From: an uncultured Alistipes sp.
GTDB taxonomy: Bacteria; Bacteroidota; Bacteroidia; Bacteroidales; Rikenellaceae
Assembly: GCA_944323075.1 (NCBI GenBank)
Contig: CALURC010000008.1
Location: forward strand, 237,081 to 301,080
Direction: 5' to 3'
Length of the DNA: 64,000 bases
Both the position numbers and the translations under genes were made by a program. This document shows positions 8,598 to 18,866 of the stretch, one piece after another (positions within the stretch are counted from its first letter, which is position 1; every line of letters starts with the position of its first letter). The notes under the pieces are model-generated. The model searched no databases and was not told the DNA's origin. It saw only the letters and a program-made list of their open reading frames with translations.

Positions 8598-9962
8598 ATG
8601 AATAAAGAGTGTATCATCAGCAGATTGTCGGAATCGATTAAAACAACCAGTCGTATTGATAATGAGTTGTTTATAAAATATAACGTCAAACGGGGTTTAC
8701 GTAATGAGGACCATTCCGGTGTATTGGTCGGATTGACTAAGATCGGTAATGTGGTAGGATATGAAGCCCTGCCCGAGGGAGGATTACGTGCAATACCGGG
8801 TCAGTTGATTTATCGGGGAATCAATGTAGAAGATCTGGTACGGGGTATTCAATCTGAGGGTCGTTTTGGTTTTGAGGAGACGGCTTTTCTGTTGTTATCC
8901 GGTTATCTGCCCGACAGTGAGGAGCTCGCTGCTTTTAGTAAGATGATTCATCAGTGTATGCCTCTGCCGCAAAAGACTAAAATGAATATTCTCGATCTGG
9001 AGGGTCAGAATATTATGAATATCTTGGCACGCAGTGTTTTGGAAATGTATACGTTTGATGATAATCCGGATGATACCTCCCGAATCAACTTGATGCGCCA
9101 ATCGATAGATCTGATCTCTAAATTCCCGACGATTATCGCTTATGCATACAATATCGTCCGTCACAGCAATGAAGGACGGTCGTTGCATATCCGTTTCCCG
9201 AAAGAACATCTGTCGGTTGCAGAGAACTTCTTGTATATGTTGAAGGGTGAGTATACCGATCTGGAGGCCAAAACCCTTGATTTGGCGTTGATGCTTCATG
9301 CTGAGCATGGCGGTGGTAACAACTCGACTTTTACGGTACGGGTGACCAGTTCATCAGGAACGGATACCTATTCATCTATCGCTGCAGCGATTGGATCACT
9401 CAAGGGTCCATTGCACGGAGGTGCTAATCTTGCTGTGGTGAGCATGTTCGAACATCTTAAAGAGAATATTCACGATTGGACGAATGTGAGCGAAATCGAT
9501 GAATATTTGCGTAAGATGTTACGGAAAGAGGTGTATGACAAGTGTGGTTTGATTTACGGGATCGGGCATGCGGTTTATACGATTTCGGATCCTAGAGCTT
9601 TGTTGTTGAAGGAGATGGCTCGTGATCTGGCTAAAGAGAAACAGCGTGAAGAAGAGTTTGCCTTTTTGGAATTGCTCGAGGAGCGTGCAGTGCATACTTT
9701 TATGGAGTTCAAAGGGAATAAAGTCAATAAGCGGGTGTGTGCCAATGTCGACTTCTATTCAGGTTTTGTATACGACCTGATTGGGCTGCCTCGTGACGTA
9801 TTTACTCCGTTGTTTGCCATGAGCCGTATTACTGGATGGGCAGCACACCGTATCGAGGAGCTCAATTTCGATAGCAAACGGATTATTCGTCCTGCTTATC
9901 GTAATGTAGGATTAGATCAGCAATTTATTCCTCTCAATCAGCGTAACCACAACAAAGAATAA
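8598..9962 (+). CDS. gltA: Citrate synthase
   Basis: Citrate synthase (454 residues) condenses acetyl-CoA and oxaloacetate. The catalytic triad can be placed: His237 in HAEHGGGNNS, His273 in GPLHGGAN, and Asp385 in NVDFYSG; the GIGHAVYTISDPRA motif is also present. A tail of about 40 residues before the first conserved block (DHSGVLVGLTKIGNVVGYE) is typical of the longer form in anaerobic Bacteroidetes. In such organisms it supplies glutamate precursors more than a full cycle. Single-gene unit with a terminator 31 bases downstream. Confidence 0.92.
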   Translation: MNKECIISRLSESIKTTSRIDNELFIKYNVKRGLRNEDHSGVLVGLTKIGNVVGYEALPEGGLRAIPGQLIYRGINVEDLVRGIQSEGRFGFEETAFLLLSGYLPDSEELAAFSKMIHQCMPLPQKTKMNILDLEGQNIMNILARSVLEMYTFDDNPDDTSRINLMRQSIDLISKFPTIIAYAYNIVRHSNEGRSLHIRFPKEHLSVAENFLYMLKGEYTDLEAKTLDLALMLHAEHGGGNNSTFTVRVTSSSGTDTYSSIAAAIGSLKGPLHGGANLAVVSMFEHLKENIHDWTNVSEIDEYLRKMLRKEVYDKCGLIYGIGHAVYTISDPRALLLKEMARDLAKEKQREEEFAFLELLEERAVHTFMEFKGNKVNKRVCANVDFYSGFVYDLIGLPRDVFTPLFAMSRITGWAAHRIEELNFDSKRIIRPAYRNVGLDQQFIPLNQRNHNKE

Positions 9963-9992
9963 GGGTCTCGATTGAGGAAAGATAAGAAATAG

Positions 9993-10014
9993 AAGCGGCC
10001 ATAGGGTCGCTTTT
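9993..10014 (+). terminator. Terminator of gltA
   Basis: Eight-base stem (9993-10000 with 10005-10012, one G-T pair), ATAG loop, T-run. It partly overlaps the -33 region of the next promoter. Confidence 0.65.
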
Positions 10015-10044
10015 GTTGTATATGGGCCTTTTTTGTTAACTTCG
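10012..10044 (+). promoter_or_regulatory. Promoter of the SGNH/MBOAT cassette
   Basis: TTTG (10012-10015), 21-base spacer, TAACTTCG (10037-10044), one mismatch from TAnnTTTG. The start codon is only about 15 bases downstream, so the leader would be very short. Confidence 0.45.
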
Positions 10045-10058
10045 CGAGATAATTGTCG

Positions 10059-11672
10059 ATGAAGATGAATTCAAAAAAAGATTATACGGGTTATGCCTCA
10101 TTGATCGCTATTTTGGTGATTGTTTTTTTGGCAGCGGCCTCCCGTATTCCCGGAACAAAAGTCGGGGAGATGAAATTGAAAAAGATCAATATTCTATCGG
10201 ATTTGATCGAAGATGATACCCCATCGGATTTGGAGGAAGATCTCTATTTCGATACGACTTTTCTTGCGGAAGCCGATGCAATAGAAGCGGATATGGCTTT
10301 GCATACTCCGGTACGCAATACAGAGGTTGAGACACAAACCGTGAAGACGGTAGAGGAAAAGACGGTACAGGTGTCGGATCAAACTGAATCGAATGGAGAG
10401 TCTCAGATTACAGAACAGACGGTTCAGGATGCCATGCAGTTGGTTGAGAAAGAGAGACCTCGGGTTGAGATACCCTATTTGGAAGATTTCGGAGACAGTA
10501 GCTCGGCACTTCTGCCTTTTTACGATGCCATGCTGGATACGGCCGGGCATAGCCGGGTACGGGTTGCCGTATTGGGAGATTCATTTATCGAGGGCGATAT
10601 CGTAACGGCAGATCTGCGAGAACAGTTGCAGGAGGCTTATGGTGGATCCGGTGTCGGTTTTGTTCCTTTTTCGTCTCCGATCGCTCAATTCAGGGGAACG
10701 GTTCGCCATGTGTTTGAAGGGTGGCAGACGTTGGATGTCAAAAATGCCCGAAATGTTTCAGAGGATCTGAAAGACAAGTTTTTTGTTTCGGGATATCTCT
10801 GTATTCCCGAAGAAGGTGCATCCGTACGACTTGAGGGTGTAAGCTTCAGGAAACATTTGTGGAGTGTTCCCGAGTGCCGTCTGATATTTATGAATCGAGG
10901 AAAAACTTGTATACAGGTTACGATCAACGATACGATCCATCAAGAGTATCGTCCCGAATCGAGTGAAGAGGTACAACAGATCCGTATTAAACAGCGGTCA
11001 ATCCATTCGATTGAGTGTCGGTTGACAGAAACAGAAGGCTTTATCGGGTATGGAATCGTTTTGGGTGGAACAGGAGGTGCCGGACTCGATAATTATTCGA
11101 TTCGTGGAAACAGCGGATTGGCTCTTTTTGCTACGAACGGAAAAATCAATGGAACGATTGGAGCGATGTTCGATTACGATCTGATCGTATTGGAGTATGG
11201 TTTAAATGTCCTGACCGCCGATGTGTTGCATTACGACTCTTACAGAAAGGCGTTTGTGCGGGTCATCAATTACATGAAGCGTTGTTTCCCGAATGCAGCC
11301 GTGTTGGTGATGGGAATTTGCGACCGAAGTATGCAAAATAACGGGGTGTTCGAGACGATGCCGTCGGTCGATGGGATGATTGCGGCGCAGCGTGCTGCAG
11401 CAGAGGAGACTGGTGTGGCATTCTGGAATACGTTTGAAGCAATGGGCGGACGCAACAGCATGGCCGAATTCGTCGAGAAAAACTGGGCTGCCAAGGATTA
11501 TACGCATATCAGTTATGCAGGAGGTAAGTTTGTTGCCCGCAAATTGTTGGAGAGTCTGACGCAGGGAGTAGAGGAAGAGAAACGGTTCCGTGAAGAGGAG
11601 ACTGAGCGGATCGAACAACAGAAGATGGAGAGTTATACTCCGGTTTTCGATTCGGTAGTAGTTGTGGAATAA
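10059..11672 (+). CDS. Membrane-anchored SGNH/GDSL hydrolase-like protein
   Basis: A 537-residue protein with an N-terminal membrane segment (about residues 12-28), a linker of roughly 110 residues rich in Thr, Glu and Val, and an SGNH domain. Block I is VLGDSFIEGD with nucleophile Ser175; the C-terminal Asp-His pair lies in AKDYTHISYAGG. The C-terminus is charged and Glu-rich. Such proteins act outside the inner membrane as O-acetyl esterases or transferases, and often partner an MBOAT protein, which is encoded two genes downstream. I chose the ATG at 10059 (another ATG is two codons later). The natural substrate is unknown. Confidence 0.75.
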   Translation: MKMNSKKDYTGYASLIAILVIVFLAAASRIPGTKVGEMKLKKINILSDLIEDDTPSDLEEDLYFDTTFLAEADAIEADMALHTPVRNTEVETQTVKTVEEKTVQVSDQTESNGESQITEQTVQDAMQLVEKERPRVEIPYLEDFGDSSSALLPFYDAMLDTAGHSRVRVAVLGDSFIEGDIVTADLREQLQEAYGGSGVGFVPFSSPIAQFRGTVRHVFEGWQTLDVKNARNVSEDLKDKFFVSGYLCIPEEGASVRLEGVSFRKHLWSVPECRLIFMNRGKTCIQVTINDTIHQEYRPESSEEVQQIRIKQRSIHSIECRLTETEGFIGYGIVLGGTGGAGLDNYSIRGNSGLALFATNGKINGTIGAMFDYDLIVLEYGLNVLTADVLHYDSYRKAFVRVINYMKRCFPNAAVLVMGICDRSMQNNGVFETMPSVDGMIAAQRAAAEETGVAFWNTFEAMGGRNSMAEFVEKNWAAKDYTHISYAGGKFVARKLLESLTQGVEEEKRFREEETERIEQQKMESYTPVFDSVVVVE

Positions 11673-11686
11673 ACACGGAAGAAAAG

Positions 11687-12982
11687 ATGAGGCGATTCGG
11701 AAATGTAATCGGATGGGGGCTAGTCATCGTTTTTGCGTTGATGGTAACGGTTCTTCGTGCGGAGGACTGCGATTCACTCTCCGTGCGGAAGTGGCCCGAC
11801 TATGTTTGTGTCGATTCGAACCGGATTACCGGAAATATTGCCGCACTGGATGAGGTGTTCCGCAAATGGAGTGCAGTCGGAAGTGATACTTCTGTTGTCG
11901 TCTCTATTTTGCATTTGGGGGATTCACACATTCAGGCCGGATTTTTTTCGGGTGCCGTGCGAGACAGCCTGCAGGCAGTGTTTGGAGATGCAGGGCGCGG
12001 ATTGATTGCACCATTGAAACTGTTGGGAACGAATGAACCTTCGGACTATACGATCACTTCGCCGAACAGTTGGTATGGAGCAAAATGTGTTGATTTGCGT
12101 CCACAGGAGGTGGTTGGGGTATCCGGGATGGTATTGGCGACATCGGATCGTGAGATTGAATTCCGTATTGAAGATAAAACGCCGTTTGATCGGGTATTGG
12201 CTTTTCATCATGCACGGGCTCCGTTGCTCGAGGTATCCGATTCGCTCGATGCGGGGATCTGGTGTCCCGAACCAAGCGATGAGTTGACTTCGATTCAGTT
12301 GGATAGTGCCGTATGTCGCGTGGTTTTAAAGGCACGGGTGACCGATACGGCCTATGCTCACCCCTGTTTTTACGGATTTTCGCTGGACCGTACCCAAAAC
12401 GGGGTGCGGTATCACAGTGTAGGAATTAATGGAAATACCTTTTCTGCTTTTGTGCGGAATCCTCAGATTTTTGAGCAGGCGGCGTGGCTCGATCCTGATT
12501 TGGTGATTGTTTCTTTGGGAACGAACGATTGCAGTGGATCCCGGTTCGATCGGGAGTATGTCGAGCGGCAGGTTGCCAATCTGTTGGATCAGATTGCCCG
12601 GTCGATGCCGACGGCTGCGGTGCTGATGACCACTCCGATGCAGTGTTGTCGGGCGGTGCGGTCACGGGGACGGATCTATCGTCGCGAGAATCCCCATGTC
12701 GCTTCGATGCGGGAGGTGATTCTGGATGAAGCTGCCATGAGGGGAATTCCGGTTTGGGATTTTTATGAGGTTGCCGGAGGGAAAGGGGCTGTTACGTCCT
12801 GGTGTGGTTCGGGTATGATGAATCGGGACAGGATCCATTTGACCCGAGAGGGATATCAAATGCAAGGAGAGTTGCTTGCCGAGGCACTTCTTTCAGCCTA
12901 TTCCGACTATGCGCAGCGTAGTTCCGAAATACCCTCTGAAAAGGAGGATTTATCCACAATGAAACGAACAGATAAGGAGTAA
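11687..12982 (+). CDS. Secreted SGNH/GDSL hydrolase-like protein, paralogue of the preceding gene
   Basis: A 431-residue protein with a signal peptide or signal anchor (residues 3-25, ending near LRAED). The SGNH core includes LHLGDSHIQAGF with nucleophile Ser80, VSLGTNDC as the likely block III (Gly-x-Asn-Asp), and DRIHLTREGYQ with the Asp-x-x-His catalytic pair. The first block matches the preceding protein (LGDS, then the same spacing to G-x-G-x-G), so the two look like diverged tandem duplicates. It lies 14 bases after its paralogue and 66 bases before the MBOAT gene. Probably a periplasmic acyl esterase or acyl-transfer partner of the MBOAT protein. Confidence 0.75.
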   Translation: MRRFGNVIGWGLVIVFALMVTVLRAEDCDSLSVRKWPDYVCVDSNRITGNIAALDEVFRKWSAVGSDTSVVVSILHLGDSHIQAGFFSGAVRDSLQAVFGDAGRGLIAPLKLLGTNEPSDYTITSPNSWYGAKCVDLRPQEVVGVSGMVLATSDREIEFRIEDKTPFDRVLAFHHARAPLLEVSDSLDAGIWCPEPSDELTSIQLDSAVCRVVLKARVTDTAYAHPCFYGFSLDRTQNGVRYHSVGINGNTFSAFVRNPQIFEQAAWLDPDLVIVSLGTNDCSGSRFDREYVERQVANLLDQIARSMPTAAVLMTTPMQCCRAVRSRGRIYRRENPHVASMREVILDEAAMRGIPVWDFYEVAGGKGAVTSWCGSGMMNRDRIHLTREGYQMQGELLAEALLSAYSDYAQRSSEIPSEKEDLSTMKRTDKE

Positions 12983-13048
12983 AATAGCTACATTTGTGCT
13001 CTTGATTTTGAACCCAAAGGAGCCGAACTGAAAACAGGTGAATATTGT

Positions 13049-14548
13049 ATGGATGAGATTTCGTCGATTTTCTCTAAAATAAAGGAGCTGCTGGTATATG
13101 ACCCGACCAATCCGATGCTTTTTTCGAGCGGATTGTTTCTGTTTCTGTTTGCCGGGTTTGCTTTTTTCTACCGGTTTATGCGACGGACCGTGATGCTGCG
13201 GATTCTGTACGTAGTCTGTTTTTCGCTCTATTTCTACTATAAAACCAGTGGAATCTATTTCTTGTTGTTGGTCGCCTTGTCTCTGTCGGATTTTGTGATC
13301 GGACACTTTTTATCACGAACTAAGGGACAAGGAGCACGAAAAGGGTGGGTTGCACTCAGTGTGACGATCGATCTCGGGATTCTGTGCTATTTTAAGTATA
13401 CCAATTTTTTTGTGGGGTTGCTTAATGACTTGTCAGGACGCGATTGGCTGGCATTCCATAATATCTTTCTGCCCGTCGGGATTTCGTTCTTCATTTTTCA
13501 GTCGATCAGCTATGTCGTCGATCTGTATAAACATCGGGTCGAACCGGTACACAACTGGCTCGATTACCTCTTCTTTCTCTCCTTCTTCCCGCAGTTAGTG
13601 GCCGGCCCGATTGTCAAGGCGCATGATTTTATTCCGCAGATCCGGCAGAATCCGGTGGTCGTGACGCGGGAGATGTTCGGCACGGGAATTTTTCTGATCC
13701 TTTCGGGACTGTTCAAGAAGGCGATCATCTCCGATTATATCAGTCTGAACTTCGTGGACCGGATTTTCGATAATCCGTTACTGTATAGTGGATTCGAGAA
13801 CCTGATGGGAGTGTATGGATATGCCCTGCAGATCTATTGCGATTTTTCGGGGTACTCCGATATGGCTATCGGGATTGCGTTGCTGTTGGGATTCCGGTTC
13901 CCGGAAAACTTCAATTCACCCTATAAATCCGCGACGATTACCGAATTCTGGCGTCGCTGGCACATCTCATTGTCGAGCTGGTTGCGCGATTATCTCTATA
14001 TCCCGTTGGGAGGGAGCCGTAAAGGGAAAGGCCGGACCTATCTGAATCTTTTCCTGACCATGCTGCTCGGAGGCTTGTGGCACGGAGCGGCCATACGGTT
14101 CGTTTTATGGGGGGCATGGCATGGCGCGGCGTTGGCCGTACACAAATGGGTGACGACGCACTTCTCGTCGTTCCGTAGGATGGGGTCCGAGATGGTGCTC
14201 TGGAGACGAATCCTAGGTATGATCATTACGTTCCATGTGGTGTGTGCCGGATGGATCCTCTTTCGGGCGCAGGATATGAATTGCGGAATGCAGATCTTGT
14301 CGCAGATTTTTCATAACTTTAACGTCGCTCTGATTCCACAAGTGGTATCGGGTTATGGAGTAATCTTTGCGTTGATGGCGCTCGGATATGTGTTGCACAT
14401 GCTGCCCCGAGCGACCGAAACGTGGGGGAAACGTGTGGTTACGGCTTCGCCTGTTGTGGTTCAGGCCCTGTTGTTGACCGTGCTGATTTGGGGTATTATG
14501 CAGATCAAGTCGGCCGAGATACAACCGTTTATCTATTTCCAATTTTAA
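13049..14548 (+). CDS. MBOAT-family O-acyltransferase (AlgI/DltB-like)
   Basis: A 499-residue polytopic membrane protein. Family signs include the block LPVGISFFIFQSISYVVDLY, the EFWRRWHISLSSWLRDYLYI block with IPLGGSRKG following, and the catalytic histidine region LGGLWHGAA...WGAWHGA. It ends in PFIYFQF, like the C-terminal motif of AlgI/DltB-type proteins. MBOAT members move acyl groups from a cytoplasmic donor across the membrane to a partner protein; the two SGNH proteins upstream are the natural candidates. A TACATTTG box at 12989-12996 might give an internal promoter, but has no clear -33 partner. Confidence 0.88.
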   Translation: MDEISSIFSKIKELLVYDPTNPMLFSSGLFLFLFAGFAFFYRFMRRTVMLRILYVVCFSLYFYYKTSGIYFLLLVALSLSDFVIGHFLSRTKGQGARKGWVALSVTIDLGILCYFKYTNFFVGLLNDLSGRDWLAFHNIFLPVGISFFIFQSISYVVDLYKHRVEPVHNWLDYLFFLSFFPQLVAGPIVKAHDFIPQIRQNPVVVTREMFGTGIFLILSGLFKKAIISDYISLNFVDRIFDNPLLYSGFENLMGVYGYALQIYCDFSGYSDMAIGIALLLGFRFPENFNSPYKSATITEFWRRWHISLSSWLRDYLYIPLGGSRKGKGRTYLNLFLTMLLGGLWHGAAIRFVLWGAWHGAALAVHKWVTTHFSSFRRMGSEMVLWRRILGMIITFHVVCAGWILFRAQDMNCGMQILSQIFHNFNVALIPQVVSGYGVIFALMALGYVLHMLPRATETWGKRVVTASPVVVQALLLTVLIWGIMQIKSAEIQPFIYFQF

Positions 14549-14563
14549 TGCGGTGTAGATTTT

Positions 14564-15154
14564 ATGATCTGGCAGACCCTTCTCGACGTAGACAAGCAGT
14601 TGTTGCTGGCATTGAACGGTGACGGAGGCCCATTTTGGGATAGCTTTTTTTATATCGTTTCGGCAAAATTGACATGGATACCGCTCTATGTGCTGCTGTT
14701 GTATTGCATCTGGCGGCGGATGGGGTGGCGCGGACTGCTGTGGAGTGTCGTGATTCTTGGAGTCAGTGTCGGTTTAGCCGATCAGATTTGCAATTTTTTC
14801 AAACATTATACTCCGAAGTTCCGCCCGACCCACACGCCTGATATCGAGATGTGGGTCCATACGGTGAAAGGTTATCGAGGAGGGCTCTACGGAACGGTCT
14901 CAGCCCATGCTGCAATCAGTTTTACGATAGCTCTCTATACGGCCCTGTTATTTCGACGGTGGTGGTATACAGCAATTATTATAGGATGGGCACTGCTTAT
15001 GGCTTATAGCCGAATCTATCTCGGAGTCCATTTCCCGATGGACATTTTTTTCGGTACAATTCTGGGAATCTGTATTGGTTTCGGTGCGTACCGACTCTTT
15101 ATGTGGTGGATGCGAAAAGGTAATCGAGCCGGGAAATATCCCGATAAATCATAA
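14564..15154 (+). CDS. PAP2-family membrane phosphatase
   Basis: A 196-residue protein with about five or six membrane segments and the three acid-phosphatase motifs in order: K..RP (KHYTPKFRPTH), SAHA (TVSAHAAIS) and SRIYLGVHFPMD. Bacterial members remove phosphate from undecaprenyl pyrophosphate, phosphatidylglycerol phosphate or lipid A. Here the link is to the envelope cassette: the gene begins 15 bases after the MBOAT stop and 5 bases separate its stop from the next start. Carrier-lipid recycling is the simplest guess; lipid A dephosphorylation is another. Confidence 0.85.
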   Translation: MIWQTLLDVDKQLLLALNGDGGPFWDSFFYIVSAKLTWIPLYVLLLYCIWRRMGWRGLLWSVVILGVSVGLADQICNFFKHYTPKFRPTHTPDIEMWVHTVKGYRGGLYGTVSAHAAISFTIALYTALLFRRWWYTAIIIGWALLMAYSRIYLGVHFPMDIFFGTILGICIGFGAYRLFMWWMRKGNRAGKYPDKS

Positions 15155-15159
15155 ATACA

Positions 15160-15903
15160 ATGACAGTACTTGATCGTTTTAAAGTGTTGCGCGGCAAGCT
15201 TTGGTTTCGTCGGAAATGGATTTCACTGTTGTTGATTCCTGCTGCGTTGATTGCTTTATGGTTAGCTGTTCCGTTTTCGATATGGAATAGTCTTCCATTT
15301 GTGTTATGTTGTGTGGTTTGTACGGCGTGCGGATTCATTATCCGAAGCCGGGCTGTGGGAATATTGACAGCTGCGAAGAAGGTCGATTCAATGGAGGGTG
15401 TTACCTCCGCTCTGCCTTCGTCATTTCCTAAGACAGGAATATATGCCCGGATGAGGTATCCGCTCTATACGGGCGATTTTCTGATCTGGTTCGGCTTTAT
15501 CCTCTATATTGGGGTGGATTGGTTCGCTGTGGGGGCTACATTACTCTATATTTTTTGTTATTTGATTATCCTGAGTAAGGAAGAGGAGGTGATGTTGCTC
15601 AAATATGGGGATGAATATCGGCAGTGGTGTGAGCGTGTTCCGGCCCTCATTCCGAATCGTAATGGGGGAGAACATCGTGCCGGTAGATTCTCTTTCGGAG
15701 GAATATTGCGGTATGAATCCCGAAATTTTGCTGGAATGGTTTTGTTGTTTCTTCTGTTTGGGGCCATTAAGTACAGAATGATTCACTTGACTTGGGGTAT
15801 TTCTGGAACCTCTTTGTTGATTGCCGGATTTGTGCTGATTATCTTTTTATTCGGAAGTTGGATGCGTCAGAGAGCAAGAAGGAAGAGAAAAAAAGGTAAT
15901 TAA
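15160..15903 (+). CDS. Isoprenylcysteine-methyltransferase-like (ICMT/PEMT) membrane protein
   Basis: A 247-residue membrane protein with about six hydrophobic segments. The motif RMRYPLYTGDFLIWFGF followed by EEEVMLLKYGDEYRQWCERV is the signature of the ICMT/PEMT family, small integral-membrane methyltransferases that take S-adenosylmethionine in the membrane. In bacteria the acceptor is mostly unknown; a lipid or polyprenyl compound is plausible. It is the last gene of the cassette and ends just before a strong terminator. The C-terminus is very basic (RQRARRKRKKGN), consistent with a cytoplasmic tail. Confidence 0.7.
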   Translation: MTVLDRFKVLRGKLWFRRKWISLLLIPAALIALWLAVPFSIWNSLPFVLCCVVCTACGFIIRSRAVGILTAAKKVDSMEGVTSALPSSFPKTGIYARMRYPLYTGDFLIWFGFILYIGVDWFAVGATLLYIFCYLIILSKEEEVMLLKYGDEYRQWCERVPALIPNRNGGEHRAGRFSFGGILRYESRNFAGMVLLFLLFGAIKYRMIHLTWGISGTSLLIAGFVLIIFLFGSWMRQRARRKRKKGN

Positions 15904-15932
15904 TTCGCGGTTTTATTCGAATTTTTAGTAAT

Positions 15933-15979
15933 AAAAGAGAGAGGCGGTGAAGATTATTTCTTCACCGCCTCTCTCTTTT
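15933..15979 (+). terminator. Terminator of the SGNH/MBOAT cassette
   Basis: Perfect 21-base-pair stem (15933-15953 with 15959-15979), 5-base loop, ending in T. Only 9 bases separate it from the opposing ppdK terminator. Confidence 0.9.
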
Positions 15980-15988
15980 ATATGTCAG

Positions 15989-16025
15989 AAAAAGGGGCGA
16001 AACCGTTTAAGTTTCGCCCCTTTTT
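15989..16025 (-). terminator. ppdK: Terminator of ppdK
   Basis: Perfect 15-base-pair stem (15989-16003 with 16011-16025), 7-base loop; on the minus strand the descending arm ends in a T-run. It lies 8 bases beyond the ppdK stop. Confidence 0.9.
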
Positions 16026-16033
16026 TGATTAGA

Positions 16034-18769
16034 CTATTTTCCGCCTTGTTTCAACGCGGCGTGAGCGGCAGCCAGACGGGCGATAGGCACACGGAATGGA
16101 GAACAAGAAACGTAGTTCAGACCTGCGTAGTGGCAGAATTCTACTGAGCTTGGTTCACCTCCGTGCTCACCGCAGATACCGCATTTGAGGTTTGGTTTTA
16201 CACCACGACCTTTGAATACGGCTTCGCGAACCAGCTGACCAACACCATCTTGATCCAAAACTTGGAACGGATCGTGTTTCAGGATACCTTTTTCGAGGTA
16301 AACCGGCAGGAATTTGGCTACGTCGTCACGAGAGAATCCGAGCGTCATCTGCGTCAAGTCGTTCGTACCGAACGAGAAGAATTCAGCCTCTTCGGCGATT
16401 TCGTTAGCTGTAACGGCTGCACGCGGAATTTCGATCATCGTACCGACCATGTAATCGATCTTGTCGTTACGTTCAGCGAATACTGCTTCTGCAGTTGCAT
16501 TGATGATCTCTTTCTGCAGTTTCAACTCTTTAACGTTACCTACCAACGGAACCATGATTTCGACGTGAACATCGATACCTTTGTTCTTACGGGTATTCAG
16601 AGCTGCTTCGATGATAGCACGAGCCTGCATTTCGGTAATTTCAGGATAGGTATTTCCAAGACGGCAACCACGGTGGCCCAACATCGGGTTAGCTTCAGCC
16701 AACGAATCCACTTTGTTTTTGATCGTTTCGAACGATACGTTCAGATCGGCAGCCAATTCTTTCATCTCTTTCTCGAAGTGAGGAACGAATTCGTGCAAAG
16801 GTGGATCGAGCAGACGTACCGTAACGGGCAGTCCGTTCATAGCTTCGAACAGACCTTCGAAGTCGCCACGTTGCATCGGCAACAGTTTGTCGAGAGCTTT
16901 ACGACGTCCGGCTTCGTCATCAGCAAGGATCATTTCGCGTACAGCTTTGATCCGGTCGCCTTCGAAGAACATGTGTTCGGTACGGCACAAACCGATACCT
17001 TGAGCTCCGAAACGGAAAGCTGTCTGTGCATCGCGAGGAGTATCGGCATTAGCACGTACTTTGAGGCGAGCGTATTTGTCGGTCAAATCCATCAGTTTTG
17101 CGAAATCACCGCTTACGTCGGCATCTTTGGTCGTAACTTTGCCTTCATAGATGATACCCGTAGAGCCATCCAATGAAATCCAGTCGCCTTCTTTGTAGGT
17201 CTTGTTGTCTACGGTGATCGTACGAGCTTTGTAGTCGATCTGCAGGTCACCAGCACCCGATACGCAGCATTTACCCATACCACGAGCCACAACGGCAGCG
17301 TGAGAGGTCATACCACCGCGTGCGGTCAAGATACCGTTTGCCGAGTTCATACCTTTCAGGTCTTCCGGAGAGGTTTCGATACGTACGAGGATGGTTTCTT
17401 TACCAGCTGCAGCCCATTTTTCAGCTTCGTCAGCGAAGAATACGATCTGACCGGTAGCGGCACCAGGAGATGCAGGCAGACCTTTAGCGATGATGTTGGC
17501 TTTCTTCAGGGCATCTTTATCGAATACCGGGTGGAGCAGTTCGTCGAGTTTTGCGGGTTCTACACGCAAAACAGCGGTCGGAGCGTCAATCAGGCCCTCT
17601 TCGAGCATCTCCATGGCCATACGAACCATAGCGGCACCGGTACGTTTTCCGCTACGTGTTTGCAACATCCACAATTTGCCGTTCTGGATCGTGAATTCCA
17701 GGTCTTGCATGTCGTGGAAGTATTTTTCGAGGTGATCTTGGATTTCGTTCAATTCTTTGAACGCTGCAGGCATAACCTCTTCCAATGAAGGATATTTCAG
17801 TGCACGTTCGCTTTCTGAGATACCTTGCAGTTCAGCCCAACGACGTGAACCTTCGATTGTGATTACCTGAGGTGTACGAATACCTGCAACCACATCTTCT
17901 CCCTGAGCGTTTACCAGGTATTCACCGTTGAAAATGTTCTCTCCGGTTGCAGCGTCACGCGTGAAAGCCACACCCGTAGCAGAAGTTTCACCCATGTTAC
18001 CGAATACCATGGCCTGTACGGTAACGGCGGTACCCCATTCCGAAGGAATGTTGTTCAGTTTACGGTAGAGGATAGCACGTTCGTTCATCCAGCTGCTGAA
18101 TACGGCGCAGATGGCACCCCAGAGTTGTTCCCAAGGATTGGTCGGGAAGTCTTTACCGGTATTTTTCTTGATGGCTGCTTTGAATCGTTTTACGAGTTCT
18201 TGCAGATCTTCGGTGGTCAGTTCGGTGTCGTTTTTGACCTTTTTCTCTTCTTTGATGGCGTCGATGATCTCTTCGAACGGATCGACATCCTCTTTGCTTT
18301 GCGGTTTCATATTGAGTACCACGTCACCGTACATCTGTACGAAACGGCGGTATGAATCCCATGCAAAACGCGGATTGCCCGTTTTTTTAGCCAAACCTTC
18401 TACGGCTTCGTCGTTCAAACCGAGGTTCAGAATGGTATCCATCATACCCGGCATCGAAGCACGTGCTCCTGAGCGGACGGACAGCAACAATGGATTGGTA
18501 CTGCTGCCGAATTCCATACCCATGTTTTTCTCAACGCCTTTCATAGCGGCTTCCACTTCGGGTTTGATCAATTTGATCACCTCGTCCCGGCCGTGTGTAT
18601 AGTATTCGGTGCACACTTCGGTAGTGATGGTGAATCCCGGAGGTACCGGAATGCCGACCAAGTTCATTTCAGCAAGATTTGCTCCCTTTCCTCCGAGCAA
18701 CTCTCTCATTTTTCCGTTTCCTTCAGCTTGTTTGTTGCCGAAGGTGTAAACTCTTTTTACGTTTGGCAT
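16034..18769 (-). CDS. ppdK: Pyruvate, phosphate dikinase
   Basis: PPDK interconverts pyruvate, ATP and phosphate with phosphoenolpyruvate, AMP and pyrophosphate, and in anaerobes can work in glycolysis. The 911-residue protein has the N-terminal ATP-grasp domain ([12 protein letters not shown] near residue 25), the swivelling phosphohistidine domain ([16 protein letters not shown], His near 490) and the C-terminal PEP/pyruvate barrel with [11 protein letters not shown] and the catalytic [11 protein letters not shown] (near 865). It is slightly longer than the 874-residue clostridial enzyme. It has an almost ideal promoter at 18867-18897 and its own terminator. Confidence 0.97.
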   Translation of the reverse strand: MPNVKRVYTFGNKQAEGNGKMRELLGGKGANLAEMNLVGIPVPPGFTITTEVCTEYYTHGRDEVIKLIKPEVEAAMKGVEKNMGMEFGSSTNPLLLSVRSGARASMPGMMDTILNLGLNDEAVEGLAKKTGNPRFAWDSYRRFVQMYGDVVLNMKPQSKEDVDPFEEIIDAIKEEKKVKNDTELTTEDLQELVKRFKAAIKKNTGKDFPTNPWEQLWGAICAVFSSWMNERAILYRKLNNIPSEWGTAVTVQAMVFGNMGETSATGVAFTRDAATGENIFNGEYLVNAQGEDVVAGIRTPQVITIEGSRRWAELQGISESERALKYPSLEEVMPAAFKELNEIQDHLEKYFHDMQDLEFTIQNGKLWMLQTRSGKRTGAAMVRMAMEMLEEGLIDAPTAVLRVEPAKLDELLHPVFDKDALKKANIIAKGLPASPGAATGQIVFFADEAEKWAAAGKETILVRIETSPEDLKGMNSANGILTARGGMTSHAAVVARGMGKCCVSGAGDLQIDYKARTITVDNKTYKEGDWISLDGSTGIIYEGKVTTKDADVSGDFAKLMDLTDKYARLKVRANADTPRDAQTAFRFGAQGIGLCRTEHMFFEGDRIKAVREMILADDEAGRRKALDKLLPMQRGDFEGLFEAMNGLPVTVRLLDPPLHEFVPHFEKEMKELAADLNVSFETIKNKVDSLAEANPMLGHRGCRLGNTYPEITEMQARAIIEAALNTRKNKGIDVHVEIMVPLVGNVKELKLQKEIINATAEAVFAERNDKIDYMVGTMIEIPRAAVTANEIAEEAEFFSFGTNDLTQMTLGFSRDDVAKFLPVYLEKGILKHDPFQVLDQDGVGQLVREAVFKGRGVKPNLKCGICGEHGGEPSSVEFCHYAGLNYVSCSPFRVPIARLAAAHAALKQGGK

Positions 18770-18866
18770 TGTTCTTTTGTGTTAATTAAATTGGTGTGTA
18801 TTTTTAAGAAAATTTATAAAATCACAGTGCTTTTTATCAAAAAGTTTCGGTTCATAGGAAAGTATG

